The position numbers and the translations under genes are program-made. A DNA stretch of 64,000 bases from NCBI RefSeq assembly GCF_001949145.1, contig NW_019091368.1:1258138-1322137 (forward strand), read 5' to 3'. The notes under the pieces are model-generated. The model ran no database searches and was not told the origin of the DNA. It saw only the letters and a program-made list of their open reading frames with translations. The DNA comes from Acanthaster planci. Taxonomy: Eukaryota > Echinodermata > Asteroidea > Valvatida > Acanthasteridae. Shown here one piece after another: positions 1 to 12,200 of this stretch (its first letter is position 1; each line of letters begins with the position of its first letter).

Positions 1-114
1 CAGATTCCGACATTACAGGCTGTGGATACATTTCCATGGACTTAAACATCACACACTTATATAACGGATTGATTTTTTTTTTTTTGTCCTTTCTTTTTGG
101 GTTGGAAAGATTCG
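1..114 (-). other. SIPA1L: SIPA1L 3' UTR (partial)
   Basis: Sequence downstream of the stop codon, including a 13-base A run on the coding strand. No AATAAA is visible before the window edge, so the transcript continues outside. Confidence 0.7.
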
Positions 115-255
115 TTACTTCTCGATGGCATTGAAGAACCAGTCGGTGAATTGTTGGAGCTGCTCTGCCGTGGATGCTGATTCCCCCTGCAGTCTCTTGT
201 TGTCATGGAGAAGTTTGTGGACTTGGCCTGCGAGCTCTTCTTTCTGTTTACGCTC
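115..255 (-). CDS. SIPA1L: SIPA1L coding exon 23 (coiled-coil C terminus and stop)
   Basis: Acceptor tttttcaaccgcacag, phase 0, 46 codons plus TAA at 117-115. Reads [39 protein letters not shown] and FFNAIEK. Heptad leucines continue the coiled coil, and [12 protein letters not shown] corresponds to the vertebrate end KFTEWVFNTIDMS. The frame differs from the longer open frame crossing this region, which is a shadow. Confidence 0.93.
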   Translation of the reverse strand, partial: ERKQKEELAGQVHKLLHDNKRLQGESASTAEQLQQFTDWFFNAIEK

Positions 256-3200
256 CTGTGCGGTTGAAAAATCAAGGCAGAACTGGGGTTAGACACACCT
301 TTGGGACTGAGGAAGAGCGTCAAACAGAAAATTACGTTTTTAGCATCCATGCTAAATTTCCATTTCTGAAAGGTTCATAATTCCTGTGTTACTCCTTTTT
401 TTGAAGTTCGAGCACATGAACTACAGAGTGTCTGAAACTCCAGTAAGTAAACAGACTATTAGTAATTAAATCTTTCAAATCTACAAAAAAGGCATACATT
501 TTAACATATAGGTGACCCACTCTGCAAAAAGGGTATTAAGTCACGCAATGCCAAAACAGTAATGGCCTGTTCTATCTGGAGAGGGCAAAATGTCTTCAAA
601 AATGGGATTTTGTGTTTTTTCCTTTAATAGCTTCTATAATATCTATATTTCCAGAATTTGTGACAACAAACATGGATACTGATGAATAAAGATGAATATT
701 GATCCTTCAGTAGGAAATCCTGGATAGCATTGTGTTTCCAAGTGCAATACTTTATGAGCTTTTTCTCGAAAGTGCTTTTACTGAATCTAAAAATGTGGAT
801 ATACAAATGTCTAAATATCTCTGGAACGAAGTGCACTACAGGGGGCATTCATATATCAAATTGTAGCTTTTGATGTACAGAAACCAGCCATATCAAATAC
901 TCCGAACCTGAATCTGGCGACTTATTACCCATTTTTCCAGAGCCAGTCAAATATGTAGAATTTGCATCGTACCCCTGCTGACCATATATTATTTTGCAAA
1001 CAGAACTCATCACCAATTTGTAGAAAAACTAAAACCCAAAACATCCTTTTCTACTGTAAAACCCATTTCTTTGTATCTCTATTTATTCAAATGAGATACA
1101 TGACAAAGGAAAAGAGCTTTAAGGGCCCATACGCAGGTACCGATCGATGAAGGATGTTAATGTGTGGCAAAAGAAAAAACAGAGCAGCTGTTTCCTAGGG
1201 AAATGTTTACATTGAAAGGCAAACATACTGTGTGACAGGGTGAAGAACTACAATAGAACGTCGCTGTACCGAACATCGCTACATTCGGCTGTACCAAACA
1301 TCGTCCTTGGCTCCCAATATTTTGTGCACAAAACCTACTGAACATTATGCAGTTGCAAATCAACCGAGATTCGCCACAGCATGCATCAGAGATCGATCCT
1401 GAGCGGTAGCTTCACGACTTTTGGGATAACTAAATTTCACTTTTGTAACTCAAGATTGAATAAAAAACAAAAAGAATTAACAGATACATTTCTAGAAACC
1501 TCAAACGTGAATGCAACAGCAAAACATCACGAAAACAGCGAAGCATAGTATCGCAAGAGGGTGCACTTCAGTTAGACAAGAGAGGGCGCTATTCAACATG
1601 GCAACAAAACGTTCGGCAGTTAATTTCGCTATACCGAAGGACCGCCACACCGAACATTTAGCGTGGACCCCGCCGTGTTCGTTATAGCGACGTTCCACTG
1701 TACTTTACTCAGAAACCTGAATGATTTTTCATGTACAGCAATTTGGTTACTGCCTGTCTATGTGAACGGGTGCTAACATGCTTGGCAAATCTGCAACATT
1801 GAAGGTATTTAAATTGAAATGAAACGGTTTTACCATTTCCAGCCTCTCCTGCGTTCTCCTGAGTTCCAGCTCCAGCTGTTGGGTGGATCGTTTCGCGGCG
1901 CTGGCGTCGAGTGTCGGGCTGGCGTACTTCAGAGTGTCGTAGTCAGTCTTGAGCAGAGGGCGGGCCCGGCGAGAGGCAGAGGGTGAGAGGGCCTCGGTAC
2001 TCTGGCTCAGTTGCTTCCGCCTGTCCACGCTGGCCCCGCTTGAGTGGTGGAAGGGCTGGTGGGAAGGGCTGGCACCGTCTCGTAGATCGCTGAGCTTGTT
2101 GGAGGAGGCCGACTTGAAGCTTTGATGATCCAAGCCTGACAAATGACAATTGTTTAAAAAAGAGTAAAGGATCTAATCATTGACCACTGCAGTGTCCCTG
2201 CTGTGTGACTGTTTGGGACCAGCCTCATGGAGCTGCTCATTAGAATGAATTACCATGTTCACACATGTTCTGCTCAGCAACAGCTGGTAACTAGTACAGA
2301 TACCACACAATGTGTGTAATGTGTCCAATGGGAAGAATTATAGGGCTGTGCCAAATATCCGAACATCTGGAAATTCGATCGAGTATCGAATATTCGAATA
2401 TTATTTTCCGAATTCGAATATTCGAATGCAAAATTCATGAAAATGAAGGGAGAATTCTCTTTGTTTTAAATGCGAAAAATCACACAGTGGAGGCTTGTTT
2501 CAAGAAGACTAATATGAAAAGCAACAGAAATCTTACAGCGAGTGAAAAATTAATTTATGCATAACAAAATTTTAAAAGACAAAAAGCATTGTTCTCTCTT
2601 AAATCTTGCTAAATCATGGCTGGAGATACTCCCAGATGTGAGAAGCTATTACAGTGATTAAAAAGTACACTTTTGTGTGTTACTGCAACTGATTTTGTAT
2701 ATGGATTGTTCATCAACAATCTGCATGTCGGTATGAACGAATATTCAGATATTTGATCGAATTAAACGTCGAATATTCGAATAGTGAATTATTTGAATCG
2801 ACTCAGCCCTAAATAATTACATGCTTGGCTGGTCTTAAACATTCATTAAGACAAGCTCAGGAGAATGGTCACTGATAATGTCCTTCACCTTCGGCTTAGG
2901 CATGATCACCAGCTACGGTATTCTCCGGTCCCGGCCCTAAATGAATGTTTAAGACTGGCCATGCATACATCTATTCCCATTCAAAAATAAGGACAAACAA
3001 TTTCTTGCAATTATCTTCTGTTTTAAGAGCCTATCACTTGAAGCACTTCAACCTTGCTGGATTCCAGATGTTATCTGATATTGCCATAATGACAACCTTC
3101 CTATGCATCTGTGGACCTCACAGATCAAACTGAACTTCCATCAATACATCTTGACCACTACTGTGATTCATAACCCTTTTTGGTCATGCAAGATATTATC

Positions 3201-6200
3201 AAAGGGATACAACTGCCGAACTTTAAAGGTCAGATGCTGTAAAGTTGCAAACGTGTACATTAACTTTGTATTTGTAGTTGTGGGAGATGAGAGGAGACAT
3301 GACCTGTTGGCTAAGATTTGTGACTTGTAGTTTGAGGGAGGGGGGGTTGAATCCAGCTGCTGGCCACGTACTGAGTCCTGAGGTAAGCTACTTTACTTCC
3401 CTTCTTCTGCGCCAGGTGGTATAAGTGAGTACTGATTTTAGCTGGGGAGATGTGGCAGACTGGTATCCTATCTATGCGGGTGGATACGCACGTATTTCCA
3501 GTCATTTTGAGACAAAGAAGAAATGGACAGACCTTGCTTTTTTAACTCCATTATGAGTAAAAACCTTTGTCACGTTGCAGAAATCTGTAATCTGTTTAAC
3601 TTCTTGGCTATGCAATGCCCCTCTTTCCCCCAATAAACGCTCACCGTATGTCTTCTCCCTCGGCAAATGTGTGCCCAACCACTCCCCCCCCCCAAAAAAA
3701 ACCCCAGAATGTACTGCAAGTAACAGAGCTACTTTTTTGAGTTATGAAAATACATGTAGGGCTTCAATCAAACCAAACCCCAACGGACGCACACCATAAG
3801 TATGTGACAAAATTGTCAAGTACATCTATATATGACTCTGGCCTCTAACGAGGCCAGAGTCATATATCAAAATAAAGAGCTTAACCTTCAAAGAGCCGAG
3901 TTATTTGGGCCCATTTTAAAGTCGAGGGGGATTCTGCCCCCCCTTCCGCTGAACTTGGCTGCACCAAAACTTGGCATGCATGCAAAGACACTCCCTAACA
4001 CTACAAATAATTATGAAGTTTGAACTCAGTCAGACATATAGTTCTGCATGCATTGGGCAAGGCAGAAGAAAAGAGTACACGTGTACATTTGGGCTGACTT
4101 GTCTCCGAAAAGTGGGCGCTGCACAAGAACGTTAAGGTCTGATTTTCACAAATTGGTATCAAAATGCGTACAAAGAGCTACTCTAAAAATTCCTAAAGGC
4201 TCAGCCCCTCAAAAAAACTGCACTGCGATAATATCGGGATAAAATATTGAGGGAAGTGGATTCTGCCCCCTGGCTCTCTTAGGGTTGTTACAATGGCCTT
4301 TAAAATGCACATGAATATGAAGTCAAAAACAAACAAGGACTAATCTACATGATTTCACGGTGGTACAGTGTCCTTCGATCCACTCTGACACCTTTAAAAT
4401 AAAAGCAGTTTGTTGTACAAATCTCACATCCATGTCAAAAATCCACACACCCTAACCACTCCAGCTTCGGGTACTTAATCATAATGGACAAAACTGATCG
4501 GATATCACCCTAATAATCCCCATCCTACGATCTCCTCTCCTCACAACTCAAAAGATGACCCCCAGAAACAAGTATTTCATTTATCCTTGACCATCACTAC
4601 GAATCACCTTAACCCCTGGAGACAGGCCAGAGCTGTCTTTCACACGCGAGATAATTAACGGCTTCTGCGCCCACCGCCAAGTTCAAGGACCTATTTATTG
4701 ACAAATATTGACCTCCAAAGTGAAGAGGCCAACCACAACGTATATCCTCCGAGTCACAGCCAACTGCTATGATTCAATTCCTTGAACAACTGACTCAGGG
4801 GCACTTTGTTTCAAACCTTTCTACACAGCCAAAGTGTGAAAACTAAATCTGGACAGCTTTTTTCATGGGCCATGTATCAAGGTCAGCCGTTGAGCTGTCA
4901 TCTGTACAGTATCCTCTGTACAGTGTTACTCAGAAAACACAACTGGTACAGACACAACTGGTACAGACACAACTGGTACAGACACAACTGGGGGAGGGGT
5001 AAATGTCAACTGCCTATTTCAATGGGCGGCAAAACTTTACAGACAGTTCATCAGCAGTCGCGCCTGCTGTTGCCTTAAAACAGAATACATTGGCTTCATT
5101 GGTGTTCAAGAGGGAAGTACTGGGGGGGGGGTATTGTAATTCAAGGACTGAGTAATATCAAACCACCTTTAGTGTGCTAATGGCGGTGCAAGATGACTCC
5201 ATGACTGGTGAAATATGCTTTTGTTTTTGTGTTAATGGCCAGTCACATTATACAAACCACTGCTTGGTGAAACAGTGACTCTGACATACAAAGGAACAAT
5301 CTACTGGCATTCCGAATCATTAAGAAATAAGGCCAGAATAGTGAACTGCTTGACACGTCTGTTGGGACAAATAAAAGGCCAATGTTGGAAACGTCAAACG
5401 TAATTTCACCCCAAAGTGGTTCTTGTAGTGTTGTGAAATCATTTTAAAAGTGGGTCCATACTTCCCCTTGAGGTGGAACACATTTGTGCTTGCCTTTGCT
5501 TCTGTGAACTGATTTGGACAATGCCAGGTTGAGCCGATTTCAGGAGCACGCCACTCATTTAGAAACAAAGAATTTTACTATGGCCCTCAGGTTTTTCATT
5601 TCTCAGCAATTTCAAGCACCCCTCACTCAGCACGATCGTTGTAAAGACCCGAGACCCACAGCAGCTGAGTTGCTGGTCTCCGAGTTGACCAGGTAAACAG
5701 AAGACAGAACAGGAGACTGATCAGTTGACCAGTTGATGAACTGATTTATCAATCATCACTGGGTTGGTCAAGTCAAATCAACAATCCTGCTGACCACCAA
5801 ACAGGTTGATCCGATTTGCTGAAGCACAAATAAGCTCAACAGCATTGATGTAAGTGCATATATCTAATGATACTAGTGCTAAAGGTGCTAAGCATTTATT
5901 ATCCCTGCTTAATGGGACATTTCTCACACCATCTCATTACCTTCCTTGGAAGTACACAGCTCAATGCTTCCATTTCGGGTGCAAATGGCTAATCAAACAA
6001 GTCCCTCACAGGTACCCGTTTTTACTCCTTGGTGGAGAGAGGCAAGTAGGGGTAAAGCAACTTGCCCAAGGTCACAAGTTCAACATACTTGCCTATCCGC
6101 TCTGAGCCAGAACAAAAGAAAGCATGTTTTTAAAAGAAAATGATGGTCCCTTGGTAGGAACTCACTGCATAGGTGCGCAATTTTATGCGCGTTTGGCATG

Positions 6201-9200
6201 GGGCACGCTGAGTACATGCAAGAAATTTATGCTGGAATGTATGGTCTTTGCATGTGCGCCGAACGCGTGCAGAAACCTGGCTGATAATTTCTCATAAGAT
6301 CACCAGCCTGTCTTTCTTTCACGGGTGAGGGTGCACTTCCAACTCGGGGCAGATTGCTGGATTCAAACCCCAGTCCTATGTCCCTGCATAATTTACACCA
6401 TCAGAGGGTAAGCGGGAAGCACTTATTAAAAGCTTGCTTCGGTGGGACCCGAACACAGACAAGTACGGTAGCTTTAGGCTAACCAGAGTACTGGTAGTTT
6501 TGAGTCCAATATCAAATGTAGAAGCAGGTACCACAATTAACAACTGCCACTTCTATCAACATGTCTGTGCACAATTCGCACCTAGTTGACAACAACTCCG
6601 AATCTCTTGCTAGTTACTTCTCTCTGGCTGTGGACTAGTTCAGTTCAACCACTTAAAGTGGACTTCATGGCAGAGGTTGACTAATTTCCTCCAGTGGTTG
6701 CCTCTCCCAGGTACCCAGGTAATCCCCAGAAAAATTCCATGTATAACACCGCCACCGATGTCCAACACACCAGCCAGCAGCACAACGAACAAGCCGGAAT
6801 CGCTTCAACTTCACCGGCAGGGGGAAGTGACACCACGAGGCATGACTTACACCCACAGGATATCGAGAATTATGCAAGGGGGGTACCCCCGTATAGCCAC
6901 AGGGCAATGAGAAGAGGTAGGGAAGCCCGTGAAAGAGGGATATGAAATTGTATCTCATCACAGGATCTGACTGAAGGGTTTTTGATGTCAGGCGCGATAG
7001 TCATGAAAATTGTAAGCGAGGTGGTCTCCTAGCAGAGTTTACTTTGTTGACCCTCAGGGATGGCTTGATGAGATAAGCAGAGTGTGAAATGATCAGTGAC
7101 AACAGCTTATGAATGTCACAATCAGTGAATGTTATGAGAGTGGATTTGGTTTCATAAACGTGCATGGTGGACAAAATTGAAACGGCATCTTTTCAAATGA
7201 ATCGATCCATTTGGGGAGCCACATTTGAAGTTGCTGGCAAAGCTAATTCCTCCATGGTTAAACCATACTGGCAATGAAAGACGACCCAACTTCAAGATGA
7301 GCACTGTTGGTGGATAAGATATGGAAGTAAAACCCACAGAGAAACCAATGTCAAAACACAGTCTGACTTGGCAATGCAATCTTTATGATAATGTCCCCAG
7401 GTAAGTTGGTTTACAATGCTTGTTTCTCTCTGTTCAGGAATTTAAACCTGGTATGCTCAGTGTTTTCTAAGCATTTATGGGGAAGATCTGTGGTAACATT
7501 TCTACACTGGTAATCAGAAGGCTGTGGGTTAGAATCTAACAAGAGTAAACTTGGTGAAATTGCTCTGTCCCAAAAGGCACAGGGAACACAGAACTTACAA
7601 GATTCCTTCGAACAAGTGCCCCAAACCCTCCACTATGAAATTCAAATGACCTTATTGAATCAAATTTTGGAGTTCACAATAAATGCAGATCTCAACTCAA
7701 GAAAACAATGACGACAAATGACTGAGGTCTCTGAAACAGTTTCACTAAATCTTCCTCAAGGCCAAACAGAAACAAACCTGAAATCATCCTAAATATGAAC
7801 TACATTGCAATTCTATGCCACAAGCAGTGACAAGCCGTGATGCCGGCTTGAGGACGGTAAGTCAAACTTTCGATTTCAGTGGATAGTACTGTTCCCTAGC
7901 GAGTCATGCCACAAACTGTAACACCCACTGAAAGGAGGAAGAAGTAATTAATTTCCCATAATCCCAGTGGTATCCCTCCGTCGGTGACACCAAATCTCAA
8001 CTCGCCCCCCTCCCAATGATAAAAATCACTGACAGTTGCGTGCCAGAGTGCGGCGCTGGCCAAATTGGGTAAGACTGATCAGATTAACTTGGCCAATTGG
8101 ACTGGTATTAACAGATGGCAATCAACATGGACCACAGACTGGTTTTGGGGCACTGACTTAGTCTCGGTTTCAAGATGCCCTCAGCATTGCGACGTTTCTA
8201 CCCACCGTTACTGGACCGTCAAGCAATTCCTACATTTTGTCATTTGCAGCTCCCACTTGTGTTGAATCACTGTAGAGTCCGTGCACACTGAAGCACGTCT
8301 TGAAACCAAGACTACCACTGACTTTTTTTAGAACTATAAGGTAGCTCCTGCATCACTGAACAAAATCTCTCTAAAGCCTCTAAAGTCTGGAGTGGGCAGT
8401 TTGGAAGTAGGTTTGTCTAGTTCTGTTGCTAAGTGACATAATTATCAAACTGTAACTGCCGCTGCTTAACTCATTAGTCATGCTGTTGCCAACTCTAATA
8501 TAAAAAAATAAGGTCAACACTGCCCTATTAGAAGGCTTAGAAAAAAAGTTGTAACACAAAATAGGAGAATGGGAAGTCACCTCTCAGATGAATGGTGTTT
8601 TGTAAAAAGGTGCAAATCAGAGAAAACTAAGCCAATGGGAAGTGATGATCCTTGTAATGCTATTCGTGCATAGGGCATTTGATTTCAGCTCATGACTAGC
8701 CAAACCAATCATTACACCTTGAAATCCATAGTATCTACCCACCCCAGGGGAACCAACTGGAGTCAATGGTAAATGCTGCAGTGGCATTCTAGTCATTTTC
8801 TTCCACTGCTAAGCCATGCATCATGAAGGTTCCCACAGAAATTTGAAAACTAAATGCCAAGGCCTTTCCAGAGCTTTCCAACTCTAACATATGACAATTT
8901 CCTCGACACCGAAGGCCTTTTTGCCGAGAAAGGTTGTCCGGTGTTCAGAACTGGAAGACTGCCATTAATAGCCACTACTACAGACTGACAACGACAAAGC
9001 TTGTAAAAATCTATCAGTTTTCTCATAACACACATGGCCCATGAAAATAGCCCTCAGAGCAGACAATGCTGTACATGGCAAACTCAGACTTTATGGGCGT
9101 TAAAAACATGTATTGGAGAGAAGTTTTGGAAATTCGTGTGCATTTCATTTCATCAAAGTGGAAAGCATGCAAGGGGAACAGGAAACGTCCTCAGAGGTCA

Positions 9201-12200
9201 GTCTTTTGTCTTCAGTGGTCAGTACTTATGCTTAGTAAATGAAAGTGTGTTATACTGCAAGAAAAATAAGAAAACAAACCCGCTCCTTTGGGTAAAGTAA
9301 CAAGACCACATGTGGATGAAGAGAGGTAACAACGTGTACTAAAACAAATATCAGCTAAAGTTTAACTACATATTTTGAAAGCACATGACCTTGACTTTTA
9401 TGTATACATGCCTCATCAGAGATTAAATTCAACCCCCAAATGCGGCCATTTGGGACCTAGGTAAATACTAGAAGTGGCCTTGGGATTAAATCAGGGATTT
9501 ACTCGGCTCACAGCTGTCTCCACTTCAATTACCCAATGGGACACTCAACGATAACCACAAGACTCCCAATTCCCAATTGGTCTCTCATGAGGACTTGGTC
9601 ACTGGTAGATAGTCTGCTGCGTGGACACCTCAGTCATAGACCCAATTTGGGCTGGGCTCACTCAGAGCAAATCGATGATGTCCGTTCGCACAGACGGACG
9701 CTGACTGACAGAAGGTGTGATTGACTAACGAGAAGGAAAGACGAACCAATTTTGACAGATACATCTTGCTATGAATGCTTGCTCTTTTCTGACACAGCAC
9801 AGGCTGAAGTTGGAATCTTAGGTAACGACAATGGCTACAGCTAATTTCACACTAGACATCAAATGATAGACTTCGCCTTTCAATGACGTAATGTTTTTCT
9901 ATAAGTTTGTGATAATGACCTCGAACAGGTTATACTGAGGAGGGACTCAAACCCAAACCACCAACTACTTACTAGAGTAGATATTTTATCCACTCAACCA
10001 TCAAGCTTACTGGAATCCACGAAATTGTAAAGCTTCTGATGTTATTCCTCAACACGTCTCACAAACCACTGAGCATCTGGCATTTTTAAATATACATGTA
10101 TCAGTATTCGGTGGCAGCTTTTCGTGCGACAGTCTGCCTGCCTGTGCCTGGTTGACCAAGAACAAGACTCAAAGTTCTGACTTTGATAACTTCCCTCTTC
10201 CGAATGTTCCTCCTTCAACTTCAAAACTTTCTACTGGGTATTTACTGAGTTACTGGTATGTCTATTCATATCTTACTTGGGAAACCAAACATGTGCAGAA
10301 GAGCACCTAACACCTGGCTCTCATGATGAATTTTTTTTGGGTTCTCTGTTGAGCAGTGGCCAAACTCTAAATGAGGAAATTGAAGGCTTATTTTCTTTGT
10401 AAAAGGACATTAGGAAATTGCATTACCAACTTATTTTAAGACAAGGGATTAAATATCCAGCTGGATCACAAACACTTTTTTTTTTTACCTCAGTTTTTTC
10501 ATGAAATTGCATTCTTGAAGTTAACCAATTCGTGCCGAGGTGCCCGGTATCAGAGACATTGGCTTTATACACAAAGCCAGGGTGTCCAAAATCGGACAAA
10601 GAAGCTTGGCCTTGTAACAAAAGACTGTACTTGAAACAAAAGACCGGACTGCAGGCAATTGCCAATAGCAGAGGAAATCTGTCATTGTTTTGAATGATTA
10701 TACCACTGTTTGTGGCATTCAGTGTGAGCGGATTACCATTGGGGACAAAAGGGCTCCAGCACTCCAGGGATGAGCGATACAATACCGCTACACGCAAATC
10801 TGGTCTGCATTTGAAAAGCCAGCTGCGCACTGGGCTAGTTTTGGGACCAAAAGAAAATTACTTAACACCGCACAATCTGGGCTCCCTTTACAAGGCAGCA
10901 GGCCTGGCTGAAATACTCTGGATGTTGTCTGTCAGATTAGAATAGCCACCAGACAGTCATCCAAGTGGGTGTAAATGTTCAGTAAATGAAGTTATGGAAT
11001 TTTGAAGAATTTTGAAAATGGACAATCTTGAAAATCCCCCGAGAATACGCCATGCAGCTTCAAATTAAACCCGGCAGCGTACAGTTAGGTTAATTCAAGT
11101 GAGCACTAAAACAATCAGCCAAACTAAGGAAGGAGGAAGGTATTTGTAGAAGAACCTGAAGGCAGTCAAGTCATCTCTTCAGTGTTCCAAGACTTAAAGC
11201 TGGGCCATGCATCAGGCAAATGTGAGCTGTGGGGGAGGAAATGCAAAGCCACAATAAATTCCAGACTAAGTTGGTCCACCTGCAGTGAGTGGCAATAACA
11301 CATGAAGAAGCGCGGAGTGTGAACCAGAATGTGGGATTACAAATAACTGTGTGTATAGGGTCAGAAATAGGAACTTAGCATTCCAGACTTTTCTAGTGCG
11401 GTATTAAAGCGAAGTCAGTGGCTCAAGGATGGGGGAGAGAAGGGGTTTCAATCCCATTACCATCTCCCCCTCAACCAACCTGCTCATGCTTATCTCTACG
11501 GTACGACTATAAAATTACTCTAAAATAGATCCCATGCTGTGTGGCTCAAACTTCATGAATGGCCTTAGTCAATGGGAGGCTAATCCGACGATAAAAACCA
11601 TTGATGTGCCACTCGGTTGGAAGTGGACACCAAAAGACGCAATACTTGACTAATACTAAAAGCCTAGGAAGTGGCAATATAGGAGATCTCTGTGAGGATG
11701 CCGGTTCTCTAATACACACAAACCGCAACAGGAAACTCTGCTTTAACTGATGCTTGAAAATATCTCAACAAAGCTGGAAATTTCAATGCACTGGATGGAA
11801 ATAAACCGACAGTCTCACCAGTTTTCATAAAATGAGTCAGATGTAGTTGTCACACTGACTTACTGATTAGATTACTGGATTATAAAGAGCAGGGATTTTA
11901 CATGCTACATGTATACGGCGTGTCTTAAACCTCCTAAACACATCTGCTCCCTGTCATCTGAAAATAAGAAGCTTTACATGTCTGTCAACAGTTTGACAAG
12001 TCCTTTTCCACAAAAGCAAGTTTCTGAAGCTGCTAACAGGCAAGGTTAAACACATGTTTCCAATAAATATGATAAGTGTTAAATGATTAACCAGTACCAT
12101 ACATATGCAGGAGGCCAAAAACAATGATAAATTTAAAAACATCTTTCCCATTTTTTTAAACATGCTCTTCAAAAATGGAGGGAAGTGTCTTCTAAATGTA

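Noticed and set aside
11405-11500. Possible further SINE (GTGGCTCAAGG, GGTTTCAATCCC)
   Set aside because: Only two short tRNA-like words with atypical spacing; too weak to list.
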